Shown here: positions 37,517-49,681 of the stretch, in pieces
Numbering within the stretch: the first letter of the stretch is position 1
Layout of the letters: every line of letters begins with the position of its first letter
Assembly: GCA_005502915.1 (NCBI GenBank)
Contig: SCMT01000017.1
Location: 1 to 64,000, forward strand
Reading direction: 5' to 3'
DNA from: Lysobacteraceae bacterium 2PB
Lineage (GTDB): Bacteria > Pseudomonadota > Gammaproteobacteria > Xanthomonadales > Xanthomonadaceae
Length of the DNA stretch: 64,000 nt
Program-made: the position numbers and the translations under genes
The notes under the pieces: generated by a model
The model's database searches: none
Told to the model about the DNA's origin: nothing
Seen by the model: the letters and a program-made list of their open reading frames with translations, nothing else

Positions 37517-39586
37517 TCAGAGCTTCTGCGTCGAGGCGTAATTCACCGACACCTCGTCGGAGCACTCGCTCGTGCCCTGGTTGCAGATCTTGTAGGTCAT
37601 CGTGCCGCTGCCCACGATCCGGAAGGTGTCCGTGAACGTGTAGGTGTTGCGGCGCGAGTTGTATATCAGCCCGTTGCGGTAGATGTCCACCTGCTTCTTG
37701 CCGTGCTGCCAGGTCAGCGTGACCCGCGTGCGGTGGTTGGCCAGCTGCTCGACCGAGGCCGCCTGCTTGTACGGGTAATTGGCGTCGACGAAGCTCGGGT
37801 ACAGCGAAACGCCGGCGGCGGCCCTGAAGCCCTTGATCGTCACGTACCACACGCCTGCGCGCGGCGTCGGGAAGAAGCAGTTCTCGTTGTTGCCTGCACT
37901 GAACGGACGGCAGTCGAACGCGCTGTTGGTCGGCGGTGCGCCGTAGCGCACGTAGACATCGGCATCGCCGGTGCCGCCGTACATCGCGAACAGCAGGTTG
38001 CTGGCGCCGTTGGGCACCACCAGCTGGTACTTCAGCTCGCCATTGGTCCCCACGCTGATGTCGCTCACGGTCACGCCGTTGAACAGCTCGGTGGCCGGCG
38101 GCGGCGGGGGGGGCGGCGGCGGATCCGACGGCAGCGGGTCGGTGCCGTTGGCGACGCGCACGGCAGCGGTGGCATCGACGATGCCGGTGCCGCAGGGCTT
38201 GTCGTAGGAGCAGCCACCCGGGAAGCCGCCATTGGCGTAGGCCGTGTTTTCCAGGATCTTCTTGACCTGCGCCGGGGTCTTCGGCGTGGATGACGCGGAC
38301 TGGATCAGCGCCGCGATGCCGGCCACGTGCGGCGACGCCATCGAGGTGCCGGCGTACCAGCCGTAGCCTTCGGCGCCCTGCGTGGTCAGGCCGAGGTTGA
38401 TCGTCGACAGCACGTTGTCGGCGGCCGGCGCGGCACCGCTGCCGCCCGGCGCCGCGACGTCGACCACCGGACCGAAGCTCGAATAGCTGGCCAGCGCGCC
38501 GGTCGGGCCGACCGCCGACACCGCGACCACGTTGTTGCAGCTCGCCGGCTGCTGGCTCGCCGCATCGCCGCCGGAATTGCCGGCCGCGACCACCACGGTC
38601 GTGCCGCGTGCGACCGCCGCGTCGATGGCGTTCTGGAACGCCACGCTGCATGCGCCGCTGCCGCCGAGGCTCAGATTCAGCACTTCCGCCGGGTTGGCGT
38701 TCGCCGGGACGCCGGCGACGGTGCCGCCCGAACCCCAGGTGATGCCGTCGACGATGTCGGACAGGAAGCCACCGCACTTGCCCAGCGCGCGGATCGGCAG
38801 GATCTTCGCGCCGGGAGCCACGCCCGCGCCGCCGACGCCGTTGTCGGTCACCGACGCGATCGTGCCGGCGACGTGCGTGCCGTGCCAGCTGCTGTCCTCG
38901 GCGATGCCGAAGATGTTGCATTCGCCGTCGTGCCAGTCGCCCGGGTCGTTCGGATCGGCGTCGCGGCCGTCGCCGTCCACGGCGGTGTCGAGATCGCCGA
39001 TGAAGTCGTAGCCCGGGACCAGCTGGCCCGCGAGGTCGCTGTGCGGGGTGATGCCGGTGTCGATCACGCCGACCACGATGCCGGCGCCGCGGGTGATGTC
39101 CCACGCCGGTTCGAGGTTTGCGCCACCGGGACCGGCCTTGTAATGCCACTGCTGGGCATACAGCGGGTCGTTCGGCGTGAACAGCGGCTTCATCCGCACG
39201 TCGGGTTCGACGGCCAGGATGTTCGGGTCCTTCATCAGCTCGGTCATCAGCTGCTTGCTTTCGGCCAGGTCCAGCTTGCGGTCGGTGCGGATCACGTCGG
39301 CGCCGGTCGACAGCGTGCGCAGGCCCTGGATGCCCAGGCTGAGGTTGCCGGCCTTGCCGGCGAAGCGGTTCTCCAGCGAGGTCCTCGCCGCCCGCGCGCT
39401 GTCGCGCCAGGTGACGATGAAGCGGTCGTGCCCTTCGTCCTGCGGTGCGGACGCGCGGCTCTGGGCGGCGGTCCTGTCGACGACGGGGGCGCGGCTGCCC
39501 GACCAGGCGATCGGCGCGGCCACGGCCGCGACGGCCACGGCGAGCGCGGTCAGCCGGAACGCATGTGAGGGTTTGAGTCGGATCAT
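37517..39586 (-). CDS. Secreted subtilisin-like serine protease (S8)
   Basis: 689 residues with a signal peptide, an inhibitor-like propeptide (about 50-135, HDRFIVTWRDSARAA and on) and a catalytic S8 domain. The triad is visible as VVGVIDTGI (Asp), HGTHVAGTIASV (His) and GTSMASPHVAGIAAL (Ser). A proline run links it to a PPC-like domain (SNLLFAMYGGTGDADVYVRYG) and a final beta-sandwich (TRVTLTWQHGKKQVDIYRNG). This layout is that of extracellular proteases of Lysobacter and Xanthomonas. It ends 66 bases before the OmpA lipoprotein start. Confidence 0.93.
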   Translation of the reverse strand: MIRLKPSHAFRLTALAVAVAAVAAPIAWSGSRAPVVDRTAAQSRASAPQDEGHDRFIVTWRDSARAARTSLENRFAGKAGNLSLGIQGLRTLSTGADVIRTDRKLDLAESKQLMTELMKDPNILAVEPDVRMKPLFTPNDPLYAQQWHYKAGPGGANLEPAWDITRGAGIVVGVIDTGITPHSDLAGQLVPGYDFIGDLDTAVDGDGRDADPNDPGDWHDGECNIFGIAEDSSWHGTHVAGTIASVTDNGVGGAGVAPGAKILPIRALGKCGGFLSDIVDGITWGSGGTVAGVPANANPAEVLNLSLGGSGACSVAFQNAIDAAVARGTTVVVAAGNSGGDAASQQPASCNNVVAVSAVGPTGALASYSSFGPVVDVAAPGGSGAAPAADNVLSTINLGLTTQGAEGYGWYAGTSMASPHVAGIAALIQSASSTPKTPAQVKKILENTAYANGGFPGGCSYDKPCGTGIVDATAAVRVANGTDPLPSDPPPPPPPPPATELFNGVTVSDISVGTNGELKYQLVVPNGASNLLFAMYGGTGDADVYVRYGAPPTNSAFDCRPFSAGNNENCFFPTPRAGVWYVTIKGFRAAAGVSLYPSFVDANYPYKQAASVEQLANHRTRVTLTWQHGKKQVDIYRNGLIYNSRRNTYTFTDTFRIVGSGTMTYKICNQGTSECSDEVSVNYASTQKL

Positions 39587-40069
39587 GTTGCATCAGCTCC
39601 TTGTGCATGAGGGGGCAGCCCGAGTCCTGGCCGCCCCGGATGGGCGGTCCGGCGCGCATCCGCGACGGACCACCCCGGGGGATGCGCCTGCCGCGCCGCG
39701 ATCGCGGGCGGAAGACGCGACGCCGCTCGCCGCCGCTGGAGACGCGGCGACGGGCAGTGGGCGGGGAAGCGGAAGTCAGGGGTCGGCGGCGGCCGGCGGC
39801 AGGACCACGCCGGCAGGCGGATGCGAGGGCAGGCCCTGTGCCTGCGGGGTGCTGCGGATGCGGGGGGTAGGACTGCGCTGGGACATCGAACACAAGCTCC
39901 ATGTGTATGCCGTCGGACCGACCGGCCTCTGCCATCCCGGGGACCCCCCTGTCCCGCAGGTGCGGCCGGACCCTCCGGCCGCATCAACATACGCTGATGA
40001 ATGGGTCGAGGCTAAGCCGGCCCGGGCGCGGTCCGCAAGTGCCTCCGGCCAAGCCGGGGGCGCCTGAAC

Positions 40070-40098
40070 TTGCGGCGGCGCGTCGTCGTCGCTAGAAT
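40070..40098 (+). promoter_or_regulatory. rplU-rpmA promoter
   Basis: TTGCGG (40070-40075) and TAGAAT (40093-40098) are separated by exactly 17 bp, about 98 bases before the rplU start. The -10 agrees with other TAGAAT boxes in the window. Confidence 0.65.
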
Positions 40099-40109
40099 CC
40101 CGCTTCTTT

Positions 40110-40129
40110 CCGCCCGCAGGGGCGGTTTT
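40110..40129 (+). promoter_or_regulatory. Leader hairpin followed by T-run before rplU
   Basis: CCGCCC and GGGCGG pair around GCAG and are followed by TTTT, just downstream of the expected transcription start. It could be an early attenuator or a leader element of the L21 operon. Short stem, so weak evidence. Confidence 0.35.
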
Positions 40130-40195
40130 GCGTCACCCGCAACACCCCGAAAGCAGTCCCAGGCGACACCCAATAACTACAGAGGAATTCCGTTC

Positions 40196-40504
40196 ATGTA
40201 CGCAGTTCTGGTCACCGGCGGTAAGCAATACCGCGTGATGCAAGGCGAGACGCTTCGCGTCGAGCTGCTCGAAGCCGACGCCGGCAGCGAGATCAAATTC
40301 GACAACGTGCTGATGCTGGGCGACGGCGAGGGCGTGACCCTCGGCGACGCGCTGAAGGGCGCCACCGTCACCGCCAAGGTGCTCGGCCATGGCCGCGCCG
40401 ACAAGATCCGCATCGTCAAGTTCCGCCGCCGCAAGCACCATCGCAAGCAGATGGGCCACCGGCAGCACTACACCGAAATCCAGATCACTGGCATCAACAA
40501 GTAA
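40196..40504 (+). CDS. rplU: 50S ribosomal protein L21
   Basis: 102 residues from ATG 40196, with AGAGGAA upstream. [20 protein letters not shown] at the start and [20 protein letters not shown] near the end are diagnostic for L21, which binds 23S rRNA. It is followed by rpmA after 12 bases, the usual pairing. Confidence 0.98.
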   Translation: MYAVLVTGGKQYRVMQGETLRVELLEADAGSEIKFDNVLMLGDGEGVTLGDALKGATVTAKVLGHGRADKIRIVKFRRRKHHRKQMGHRQHYTEIQITGINK

Positions 40505-40516
40505 GGAGAAGCAGCC

Positions 40517-40768
40517 ATGGCACATAAAAAGGGCGTAGGTTCCTCGCGCAACGGCCGCGACTCCAACCCGAAGTACCTGGGCGTGAAGCTGTTCGGCGGC
40601 CAGACCGTCGAAGCCGGCAACATCATCGTCCGCCAGCGCGGCACCCAGTTCCATCCGGGTCCGGGCGTCGGCCTCGGCCGCGACCACACGCTGTTCGCGC
40701 TGGTCGACGGCAAGGTCGAGTTCTCGGTGAAGGGCGCCAAGAAGCGCCGCACCGTCAGCATCGTCTGA
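40517..40768 (+). CDS. rpmA: 50S ribosomal protein L27
   Basis: 83 residues. The start [20 protein letters not shown] is diagnostic for L27, whose N terminus reaches the peptidyl transferase centre. AAGGAGAAG precedes the start. The operon ends with a UUCG-loop terminator 22 bases later. Confidence 0.98.
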   Translation: MAHKKGVGSSRNGRDSNPKYLGVKLFGGQTVEAGNIIVRQRGTQFHPGPGVGLGRDHTLFALVDGKVEFSVKGAKKRRTVSIV

Positions 40769-40790
40769 TCGATGCCGCATCGCGCGAGAG

Positions 40791-40812
40791 GCCCCGCTTC
40801 GGCGGGGCTTTT
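40791..40812 (+). terminator. Intrinsic terminator after rpmA
   Basis: GCCCCGC and GCGGGGC form a 7-bp stem closed by a TTCG tetraloop, followed by TTTT. Confidence 0.85.
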
Positions 40813-40821
40813 CGTTTGTAG

Positions 40822-42024
<1,203 letters not shown>

Positions 42025-42049
42025 GCGAATGTCGGGCGATTCGCTGTCC

Positions 42050-42116
42050 GTAGGGCGGGCTTCAGCCCGCCGGGCTTCTTGCGGGGATGCCAATGGTGGG
42101 CTGAAGCCCGCCCTGC
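42050..42116. repeat. Inverted-repeat element (BIME/REP-like)
   Basis: GGGCGGGCTTCAGCCC at 42053-42068 has its exact reverse complement at 42098-42113. Each arm contains its own small GGGC/GCCC hairpin. The 29-base spacer also holds CGGG/GCGG motifs. It sits just after obgE and before the shared terminator, a typical place for REP-like elements. Confidence 0.7.
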
Positions 42117-42154
42117 GGCATCGTTCGTGCGCGTCCCGTTGCCTCAAGGCAACA

Positions 42155-42180
42155 AAAAACCCGGCCGAAGCCGGGTTTTT
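42155..42180. terminator. Bidirectional terminator between obgE and rpsT
   Basis: AAAAACCCGGC and GCCGGGTTTTT pair around CGAA, with a T-run in both directions. It serves plus-strand obgE and minus-strand rpsT, whose stop is 23 bases away. Confidence 0.88.
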
Positions 42181-42202
42181 GCGTGCCACATTCGACTTGG
42201 GA

Positions 42203-42475
42203 TCAGCCGACGGCCTTGAGGGCCTTGATGCGGGCCGTCAGGCGGCTCTTGTGGCGGGCAGCCTTGTTCTTGTGGATCAGGCCGCGCGCGCTGAAGCGAT
42301 CGAGGATCGGCTGGGCGACGGCGAAGGCGGCTTCGGCGCCCGCGGCGTCGTTCGAGTCGATGGCCTTGAGGACCTTCTTGACGGCGGTGCGGAGCTGGGA
42401 ACGCTGGGCGGTGTTGCGGGCGTTGCGCACGACGGTCTGCTTGGCGCGCTTCTTGGCGGACTTGATGTTGGCCAC
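42203..42475 (-). CDS. rpsT: 30S ribosomal protein S20
   Basis: 90 residues. [20 protein letters not shown] at the start and [16 protein letters not shown] near the end are characteristic of the basic helical S20, a primary 16S rRNA-binding protein. Divergent from murJ, as in related genomes. Confidence 0.98.
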   Translation of the reverse strand: MANIKSAKKRAKQTVVRNARNTAQRSQLRTAVKKVLKAIDSNDAAGAEAAFAVAQPILDRFSARGLIHKNKAARHKSRLTARIKALKAVG

Positions 42476-42642
42476 GATGGAATCCTGGGGTTTACGGTTG
42501 ATATCGGTCGGAAAAACAGGGCGATGCCCGCCGTCCGATGGTTGAATGAAAGGGGACAGACCGCCGCTATGCGGACAGTGAGACAGAAAATTATGGGCGA
42601 TTCAGTGGGTTGGGTCAACCGGTGCGGCGTCGGGAGGCCGGA

Positions 42643-44259
42643 ATGAGCGGTCCGGGCGAGGAAAAGACGGGCGAGACGGGGGGGCAGGGCGCCCCGAAGC
42701 CGCCCGCGAAGGCCGGCCTGCTGCGCTCGACCTCGGTCTTCAGCGCGATGACCCTGCTGTCGCGGATCGCCGGGTTCGCCCGCGACGCCCTCCAGTCCCG
42801 CCTGTTCGGCAGCTCGGTGGCGATGGACGCCTTCGTGATCGCCTACCGGATCCCGAACTACCTGCGCCGGATCTTCGCCGAGGGCTCGATGCAGATGGCC
42901 TTCGTGCCGGTGCTGAACGAACTGCGCGAGCGGGGCGACCAGGCGGCGCTGAAGGAATTCGTCGACCGCATGGCCGGGGCGCTGTTCTCGGTGGTGTTCG
43001 TGGTCTCGGGCATCGGCATGCTGGCGGCGCCGCTGATCGCCAGCCTGTTCGCGCCGGGCGCGGTGGACGAGCCGGAGAAGTTCGGCCTGATCGTCGACAT
43101 GCTGCGGATCACCTTCCCGTACCTGCTGTTCATCTCGATGATGGCCCTCGTGGCCTCGGTGCTGAACAGCTTCGGCAAGTTCGCGCTGCCCGCCGTCACC
43201 CCGGTGCTGCACAACCTGGTGATGATCGCGGCAATGGTCTGGCTGGCGCCGCGCTTCGCCGAGCCGGCTAAGGCCCTGGCCTGGGGTGTGCTGATCGCCG
43301 GCATCCTGCAGCTCGTGGTGCTGTGGCCGGCGCTGGGCCGGCTGGGCCTGCGGCCGACCTTCCGGCCCGGCTTCGGCCATCCGGACGTGCGCCGGGTCGC
43401 GAAGCTGATGATCCCGACCCTGTTCTCGTCGTCGGTCGCACAGCTGAACCTGCTGGTCGGCACGATCTTCGCGTCGGTGCTGGTCACCGGCAGCCAGACC
43501 TGGCTGTACCTGTCCGACCGCCTGATCGAATTCCCGCTGGGCCTGTTCGGCGTGGCGATCGGCACGGTGATCCTGCCGCACCTCTCGCGACGCCATGCCG
43601 CGACCGATGCCGAGGGCTATTCGGCGGCGCTGGACTGGGCCCTGCGCCTGGCCCTGCTCGCCGGTGTGCCGGCCGGCCTGGGCCTGCTGCTGCTCGCCGA
43701 GCCGCTGACCTCGGTGGTCTACCAGGGCGGCAAGTTCACCGCGCACGACACCCGCATGGCCGCGCTCAGCCTGAGCGCGATGAGCCTGGGCGTACCGGCC
43801 TTCATGCTGAGCAAGGTCCTGTCCCCGGCGTTCTACGCCCGCCAGGACACGAAGACGCCGATGAAGGCGGCGATCTGGACCGTGTTCGCGAATGTCGCGA
43901 TGACCATCGCCTTCACCCTGCCGCTATGGCTGAACGACGTCGACGGCGCCCATGGCGGCATCGCCCTGGCGACCGGCTTGGCCGGCATCTTCAATGCCTG
44001 GCTGCTGTGGCGTTACCTGCGTCGCGACGGCCTGCTGAAGCCGCAGCCGGGCTGGGGCCGGCACCTGCTGCGGATCGCGGTCGCCTGCGCGGCGATGACG
44101 GCGGTGGTGCTCGGCATCTCGTACCGGGTCGGGGACTGGACCGCCATCGACATCTGGCATCGCACGCTCTGGCTGCTGGTGGCGGTCGCGGCGGGTGCGG
44201 CGGCCTACGGTGCGACCCTGCTGGCGATGGGCCTGCGTCCGCGCGACCTGCGCCACTGA
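42643..44259 (+). CDS. murJ: Lipid II flippase MurJ
   Basis: 538 residues from ATG 42643, with GGGAGG upstream. The MATE-like membrane fold with about 14 helices is marked by TLLSRIAGFARDALQSRLFG, IPNYLRRIFAEGSMQMAFVP and TLFSSSVAQLNLLVGTIFAS. The Arg and Asp residues in these segments line the cavity. It flips lipid-linked peptidoglycan precursor across the inner membrane. It is followed 113 bases later by ribF. Confidence 0.96.
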   Translation: MSGPGEEKTGETGGQGAPKPPAKAGLLRSTSVFSAMTLLSRIAGFARDALQSRLFGSSVAMDAFVIAYRIPNYLRRIFAEGSMQMAFVPVLNELRERGDQAALKEFVDRMAGALFSVVFVVSGIGMLAAPLIASLFAPGAVDEPEKFGLIVDMLRITFPYLLFISMMALVASVLNSFGKFALPAVTPVLHNLVMIAAMVWLAPRFAEPAKALAWGVLIAGILQLVVLWPALGRLGLRPTFRPGFGHPDVRRVAKLMIPTLFSSSVAQLNLLVGTIFASVLVTGSQTWLYLSDRLIEFPLGLFGVAIGTVILPHLSRRHAATDAEGYSAALDWALRLALLAGVPAGLGLLLLAEPLTSVVYQGGKFTAHDTRMAALSLSAMSLGVPAFMLSKVLSPAFYARQDTKTPMKAAIWTVFANVAMTIAFTLPLWLNDVDGAHGGIALATGLAGIFNAWLLWRYLRRDGLLKPQPGWGRHLLRIAVACAAMTAVVLGISYRVGDWTAIDIWHRTLWLLVAVAAGAAAYGATLLAMGLRPRDLRH

Positions 44260-44372
44260 ACCGCAACGGTGAATGCCCGGTCACGGAGGCCGTGGGCGGG
44301 CGCTGCCGCTATACTCCGGGGTTCTTTCGCTGTACGTCCCCGGGGCATCCCGCCGGGGCCTCCACCAATCCA

Positions 44373-45371
44373 ATGACCGAACTCTTCCGCGACCTCGACG
44401 GCGGGCCGCTGTGCCCGGATGGCAGCGTGGTGTGCATCGGCGCCTTCGATGGCCTTCATCTGGGCCATCGCGCGCTGGTCCGCCGCGCGGTCGAGCGTGC
44501 CCGCACGCTGGGCGTGCCGGCGGTGGTGCTGAGCTTCGAGCCGCTGCCGCGCGAGTTCTTCGCCCGCGACGGCAAGCCGCCGCGCCTGCAGCTGCCGCGC
44601 GCCAAGCTCTCCCACCTGCGCGAACTCGGCGTCGACAAGGTCGGCCTGCTGCGCTTCGGCGCCGCGCTGGCGGCGGTGCCGGCCGAGGATTTCGTCCAGC
44701 GCCAGCTCGTCCAGCGCCTGTCGGCGCGCGAAGTCTGGGTCGGCCCGGATTTCCGGTTCGGCCGTGCCCGCGCCGGCGACCTCGCCCTGCTGCAGCGCAT
44801 GGGCGCCGAGACCGGCTTCACCGCGCAGACCATCGCGCCGGTGCTGGTCGACGATGCGCCCGTGTCCAGCACACGCATCCGCAACGCGCTTCAGGCCGGC
44901 GATTTCGCCACGGGGGCACAGCTGCTCGGGCGGCCCTACGCCATCGGCGGGCGCGTGGTGCGCGGCAAGCAGCTTGGTCGCACGCTCGGCTACCCCACCG
45001 CCAACCTGCGTTTCCCGAAGACCCCCGCGCTGCGCGGCATCTACGCGACCTGGGTGCACGGCATCGCCGAACATCCGTGGCCATCGGTGTCCAGCTTCGG
45101 CACGCGGCCCACGGTCGGCGGCGTCGAGCCGCTGCTGGAAGCCCACCTGTTCGACTTCCAGGGCGACCTCTACGGTCGTCATGTCGAAGTGGAATTCGTC
45201 GCGCACCTGCGCGATGAGGAAAAATTCCCGGATCTCCCCAGCCTCGTCGCGCAGATGGACCGCGATGCCGCGCAGGCGAGGGCGATCCTTTCGAGCCCGG
45301 ATGCATCGATTCCCGGTGCATCGGGCCCTGACACATTTTCATTGCATTCGACAGAGCGAGCCCGCGCGTGA
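44373..45371 (+). CDS. ribF: Bifunctional riboflavin kinase / FAD synthetase
   Basis: 332 residues from ATG 44373. The FAD synthetase part (about 1-185) has [16 protein letters not shown] and [13 protein letters not shown] with SSTRIRNAL. The riboflavin kinase part has [10 protein letters not shown] and GTRPTVGG, ending with [12 protein letters not shown]. It makes FMN and FAD. The stop overlaps the ileS GTG start, giving the murJ-ribF-ileS-lspA-ispH run. Confidence 0.96.
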   Translation: MTELFRDLDGGPLCPDGSVVCIGAFDGLHLGHRALVRRAVERARTLGVPAVVLSFEPLPREFFARDGKPPRLQLPRAKLSHLRELGVDKVGLLRFGAALAAVPAEDFVQRQLVQRLSAREVWVGPDFRFGRARAGDLALLQRMGAETGFTAQTIAPVLVDDAPVSSTRIRNALQAGDFATGAQLLGRPYAIGGRVVRGKQLGRTLGYPTANLRFPKTPALRGIYATWVHGIAEHPWPSVSSFGTRPTVGGVEPLLEAHLFDFQGDLYGRHVEVEFVAHLRDEEKFPDLPSLVAQMDRDAAQARAILSSPDASIPGASGPDTFSLHSTERARA

Positions 45372-48211
45372 GCGACCAGGACAGCCAACGCTACAAGACC
45401 ACCATCCACCTGCCCGCGACGGACTTCCCGATGCGCGGCGACCTGCCCAAGCGCGAGCCCGTCGCGCTCAAGCGCTGGGAGGAGGAGAACCTCTATTCGC
45501 AGGTGCGCAAGCACGCGCAGGGCCGGCCGACCTTCATCCTGCACGACGGTCCGCCGTACGCGAACGGCCAGATCCACATCGGCCACGCGGTCAACAAGGT
45601 GCTGAAGGACATCGTGGTGAAGTCGAAGCTGATGGCCGGCTTCGATGCGCCCTACGTGCCGGGCTGGGATTGCCACGGCCTGCCGATCGAACTGCAGGTC
45701 GAGAAGAAGTTCGGCAAGGTCGGCGACAAGATCGACGCCGCCGAATTCCGCAAGCGCTGCCGCGAGTACGCGGCCGAGCAGATCGACCTGCAGCGCCGAG
45801 ACTTCAAGCGCCTCGGCGTGCTCGGCGACTGGGACAACCCGTATCGCACGATGGATTTCCGCTTCGAGGCGGACATGGTGCGCGCGCTGGCGAAGATCGT
45901 CGAACGCGGCCACCTGGCGCGCGGCGCGAAGCCGGTGCACTGGTGCTTCGACTGCGGCTCGTCGCTTGCGGAAGCCGAGATCGAATACGAGAACAAGATC
46001 TCGCCAGCGGTGGACGTGGCCTACGCCGCACGCGATCCGCAGGCGCTGGCGGCGAAGTTCGGCGTCGCGATCGATGGCGAGACGGAAGTCGCGGTGCCGA
46101 TCTGGACCACCACGCCGTGGACGCTGCCGGCCTCGCTGGCGGTGAGCATCGGCCCGGAACTGGAATACGCCCTGGTCGAAGGCCCGGCGCGCGACGGCAA
46201 GCGTCGCCTGCTGGTGCTGGCCGAGGGCCTGGTGCCGAAGGCGCTGAAGCGCTACGGCATCGAAGAACCCGAGGTGCTGGGCCGCGCGCTCGGCGCCGCG
46301 CTCGAGAACCTCGTGCTCGCGCATCCTTTCTACGCCGAACGCGACATCCCGCTGATCCTGGGCGACCACGTCAGCGCCGAGGACGGTACGGGTTCGGTGC
46401 ACACCGCGCCGGGCCACGGCCAGGAAGACTATGCGGTCGGCCTGAAGTACGGCCTGGTCGCGAAGTACACGGCCGCGCAGATGAACCCGGTCGACGGCCG
46501 CGGCGTGTACCTGCCGTCGACGCCGCCGCTGGGCGAAACGACGCTGGCCGGCCTGCACATCTGGAAGGCGAACGATGTCATCGTCGAGGCGCTGCGCGGC
46601 ATCGGCGCGCTGCTCGCCTTCTTCAAGCTCGACCACAGCTATCCCCACTGCTGGCGCCACAAGACGCCGGTGGCGTTCCGCGCCACGCCGCAGTGGTTCA
46701 TCTCGATGAGCCAGGCCAACCTGCGCGCCGACGCGCTGGACGCGATCAAGCAGGTCGAATGGTTCCCCGACTGGGGCCAGGCGCGCATCGCCGGCATGGT
46801 CGACGGTCGCCCGGACTGGACGATCTCGCGCCAGCGCACCTGGGGCGTGCCGATCGCGCTGTTCATCCATCGCGAAACCGGCCTGCCGCATCCGAATTCG
46901 CCTTCGCTGATGCGCCAGGTCGCCGAGCACGTGGAACAGGCCGGCGCCGACGCGTGGTACGCGCTCGACGCCGCCGAATTGCTCGGCGAAGAGGCGAAGG
47001 ATTACGACAAGGTCACCGACATCCTCGATGTCTGGTTCGACTCCGGCGTCACCCACGACTGCGTGCTCGGCCAGCGCCCGCAGGATGGCCTGCGCAAGCC
47101 GGCGGACATGTACCTCGAAGGCTCCGACCAGCATCGCGGCTGGTTCCAGAGCTCGCTGCTCACCGGCGTGGCGATCGACGGCAAGGCACCGTACCGGCAG
47201 GTGCTGACGCACGGCTTCACGGTCGACGAAAGCGGCCGCAAGATGTCGAAGTCGCTCGGCAACATCGTCGAGCCGCAGAAGGTGATCGACCAGATGGGCG
47301 CCGACGTGCTGCGCCTGTGGATCGCCTCGGCCGACTACCGCAACGAGATGTCGGTCTCCGACACCATCCTCAAGCGCAGCGGCGACGTGTATCGCCGCAT
47401 CCGCAACACCGCGCGCTTCCTGCTCGGCAACCTGCACGGCTTCGACCCGGCGCGCGACCTGCTGCCGCTCGACGACATGCTGGCGCTGGACCGCTGGGCG
47501 GTGCATCGCGCAGACGCGCTGCAGCACGAGATCGCGAACGCCTACCGCAACTACGACTTCCCGGTCGTGGTGCAGGCGGTGATCAACTTCTGCAGCGTCG
47601 ACCTCGGTGCGCTGTACCTCGACGTGACCAAGGATCGCCTGTACACGATGCGCGAGGATGCGCGCGGCCGGCGCAGCGCGCAGAGCGCGATGTTCCGCAT
47701 CGCCGAGGCCTTCGCGCGCTGGATCGCGCCGATCCTGACGTTCACGGCGGAAGAGATGTGGAGCCACCTGCCGGGCGAGCGCGTCGGTCATGTGCTGTTC
47801 GCGACCTGGTACGACGGGCTGGCGCCACTGCCGGCGGATGCGGCGCTCAATGCAGAGCGCTTCGATCGCCTGCTGGCGCTGCGCGAGCAGGTGTCCAAGG
47901 TACTGGAGCCGATGCGCGCCAGCGGCGAGATCGGCGCGGCGCTGGATGCCGAGATCGCCATCGCATGCAGCGCAGAGGACTTCGCGTGGCTCTCTCCGCT
48001 GGCGGACGAGCTGCGCTTCCTGTTCATCAGCGGCGACGTGAGCGTGGTGCAGGGCGGCGAGGGTGTGACCGCGACGGTCAGCGCCAAGCCCAAGTGCATC
48101 CGCTGCTGGCACCATCGCGACGATGTCGGCAGCCATCCCGACCATCCCGAGATCTGCGGTCGCTGCGTGAGCAATGTCGAAGGCCCGGGCGAGACGAGGC
48201 TGTTCTTCTGA
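45368..48211 (+). CDS. ileS: Isoleucyl-tRNA synthetase
   Basis: 947 residues from GTG 45368, overlapping the ribF stop. The HIGH motif is in [16 protein letters not shown] and the KMSKS motif in [12 protein letters not shown]. The editing domain has [10 protein letters not shown]-like [11 protein letters not shown]. The C-terminal zinc finger has [12 protein letters not shown] and [10 protein letters not shown]. Full length, cytosolic. It shares one base with the lspA start, so translation is coupled. Confidence 0.98.
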   Translation: MSDQDSQRYKTTIHLPATDFPMRGDLPKREPVALKRWEEENLYSQVRKHAQGRPTFILHDGPPYANGQIHIGHAVNKVLKDIVVKSKLMAGFDAPYVPGWDCHGLPIELQVEKKFGKVGDKIDAAEFRKRCREYAAEQIDLQRRDFKRLGVLGDWDNPYRTMDFRFEADMVRALAKIVERGHLARGAKPVHWCFDCGSSLAEAEIEYENKISPAVDVAYAARDPQALAAKFGVAIDGETEVAVPIWTTTPWTLPASLAVSIGPELEYALVEGPARDGKRRLLVLAEGLVPKALKRYGIEEPEVLGRALGAALENLVLAHPFYAERDIPLILGDHVSAEDGTGSVHTAPGHGQEDYAVGLKYGLVAKYTAAQMNPVDGRGVYLPSTPPLGETTLAGLHIWKANDVIVEALRGIGALLAFFKLDHSYPHCWRHKTPVAFRATPQWFISMSQANLRADALDAIKQVEWFPDWGQARIAGMVDGRPDWTISRQRTWGVPIALFIHRETGLPHPNSPSLMRQVAEHVEQAGADAWYALDAAELLGEEAKDYDKVTDILDVWFDSGVTHDCVLGQRPQDGLRKPADMYLEGSDQHRGWFQSSLLTGVAIDGKAPYRQVLTHGFTVDESGRKMSKSLGNIVEPQKVIDQMGADVLRLWIASADYRNEMSVSDTILKRSGDVYRRIRNTARFLLGNLHGFDPARDLLPLDDMLALDRWAVHRADALQHEIANAYRNYDFPVVVQAVINFCSVDLGALYLDVTKDRLYTMREDARGRRSAQSAMFRIAEAFARWIAPILTFTAEEMWSHLPGERVGHVLFATWYDGLAPLPADAALNAERFDRLLALREQVSKVLEPMRASGEIGAALDAEIAIACSAEDFAWLSPLADELRFLFISGDVSVVQGGEGVTATVSAKPKCIRCWHHRDDVGSHPDHPEICGRCVSNVEGPGETRLFF

Positions 48212-48726
48212 TGTTCACGCCATCCCCCAAACCCAACGCCCTGATCTGGCTGCTGCTGTCGGTGGTCGTGATCGGTCTCGACCAGTGGACGAAGCAGTGG
48301 GTGCTGACCAGTCTGCCCGAGTACCAGCCGGTGGTCGTCATCGAAGGCGTCTGGAACTGGTATCGCAGCTACAACACCGGTGCGGCCTTCAGCTTCCTCG
48401 CCGATGCCGGCGGCTGGCAGAAGTACTTCTTCGCCGCCCTGGCGATCGGCATCAGCGGCCTGCTGACGGTGTGGCTGTCGCGCACCGCGCGCGGCGACTG
48501 GCGCAACGCGCTGCCGTTCTCGCTGGTGATCGGCGGCGCGCTGGGCAACCTGATCGACCGTTTCATGCACGGCCACGTCGTCGACTTCATCCAGTGGTAC
48601 TACGGCCGCTTCGTCTGGCCGTCGTTCAACATCGCCGACTCGGCCATCGTCTGCGGCGCGATCGCGCTGGTGGCCTTCGGCGTGTTCGGCAAGCATCCGT
48701 CCCCGGCGACGGACAAGGCAGACTGA
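48211..48726 (+). CDS. lspA: Lipoprotein signal peptidase (signal peptidase II)
   Basis: 171 residues with four membrane helices. The catalytic aspartates lie in [20 protein letters not shown] and [14 protein letters not shown], and the N-terminal LDQWTKQWV and [10 protein letters not shown] boxes are also present. It cleaves prolipoprotein signal peptides after lipidation. The ileS-lspA-ispH order is conserved among proteobacteria. Confidence 0.97.
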   Translation: MFTPSPKPNALIWLLLSVVVIGLDQWTKQWVLTSLPEYQPVVVIEGVWNWYRSYNTGAAFSFLADAGGWQKYFFAALAIGISGLLTVWLSRTARGDWRNALPFSLVIGGALGNLIDRFMHGHVVDFIQWYYGRFVWPSFNIADSAIVCGAIALVAFGVFGKHPSPATDKAD

Positions 48727-48730
48727 TCCC

Positions 48731-49681
48731 ATGGATATCATCCTCGCCAATCCCCGCGGCTTCTGCGCCGGTGTCGACCGCGCAATCGAGATCGTCAAGC
48801 GCGCCATCGAGACCCTGGGCGCGCCGATCTACGTGCGCCACGAGGTCGTGCACAACCGCTTCGTCGTCGAGGACCTGCGCCAGCGCGGCGCGATCTTCGT
48901 CGAGGAACTCGACGAAGTGCCGGACAACGCGACGGTCATCTTCAGCGCCCACGGCGTCTCGCAGGCGGTGCGCAACGAGGCCGAGCGTCGCGGCCTGAAG
49001 GTGTTCGACGCCACCTGTCCGCTGGTGACCAAGGTCCACCTCGAAGTCGCCCGCCACTGCCGCGCCGGACGCGACGTGATCCTGGTCGGCCACGCCGGCC
49101 ACCCGGAGGTGGAAGGCACGATGGGTCAGTGGCAGGCCGAGGCCGGCACCGGTCGCATCTACCTGGTCGAGGACATCGACGACGTCGCGCGCATCGAAGT
49201 GGGCCAGCCCGAGAACCTGGCCTACACGACGCAGACCACGCTGTCGGTGGACGACACCCGGGGCATCATCGAGGCCCTGCGCGCCAAGTACCCGATGATG
49301 CACGGGCCGCGCAACGACGACATCTGCTACGCCACCCAGAACCGCCAGGACGCCGTGCGCGAGCTCGCCGAGCATTGCGACCTGGTGCTGGTGGTCGGTT
49401 CGCCGAACAGCTCGAACTCCAATCGCCTGCGCGAGCTGGCGGAGCGCGAAGGCGTGGAGGCCTACCTGATCGACGGCGCCGACGAGATCGATCCGCGCTG
49501 GGTCGAAGGCCGGCGCCACATCGGCGTCACCGCCGGTGCGTCCGCGCCGGACGTACTGGTGCAGGGGGTGATCGCCCGGCTGCGCGAGCTGGGGGCCGCC
49601 GACCTGCGCGAACTGGACGGGGAGCCCGAGGACATGGTCTTCGCGCTGCCCAAGGAACTGCGCCTGCGCCTGGTCGATTGA
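48731..49681 (+). CDS. ispH: 4-hydroxy-3-methylbut-2-enyl diphosphate reductase
   Basis: 316 residues. The Fe-S cluster cysteines are in [12 protein letters not shown] (residue 12), [11 protein letters not shown] (near 97) and the [18 protein letters not shown] segment (near 198). It performs the last step of the non-mevalonate isoprenoid pathway, giving IPP and DMAPP. It is 4 bases after lspA. The downstream tRNA promoter overlaps its stop codon. Confidence 0.97.
   Translation: MDIILANPRGFCAGVDRAIEIVKRAIETLGAPIYVRHEVVHNRFVVEDLRQRGAIFVEELDEVPDNATVIFSAHGVSQAVRNEAERRGLKVFDATCPLVTKVHLEVARHCRAGRDVILVGHAGHPEVEGTMGQWQAEAGTGRIYLVEDIDDVARIEVGQPENLAYTTQTTLSVDDTRGIIEALRAKYPMMHGPRNDDICYATQNRQDAVRELAEHCDLVLVVGSPNSSNSNRLRELAEREGVEAYLIDGADEIDPRWVEGRRHIGVTAGASAPDVLVQGVIARLRELGAADLRELDGEPEDMVFALPKELRLRLVD

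Larger units (their letters stand above)
39587..40195. other. Long gap between the divergent protease gene and rplU
   Basis: About 600 bases with no reading frame I can support; open frames here have erratic composition. It holds the protease ribosome site (GGAG near 39600), a perfect 10-bp hairpin TGCGGCCGGA-CCC-TCCGGCCGCA at 39961-39983, and the rplU promoter at the right end. The left about 300 bases are probably leader or promoter DNA of the protease. Confidence 0.5.

Noticed and set aside
39601-39870. Small plus-strand frames in the gap upstream of the protease
   Set aside because: They lack ribosome sites and show mixed third-position composition; the region fits leader or promoter DNA better.
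45179-48145. 988-codon minus-strand frame
   Set aside because: Antisense to ileS. Composition is typical of a high-GC shadow frame and no motif is present.
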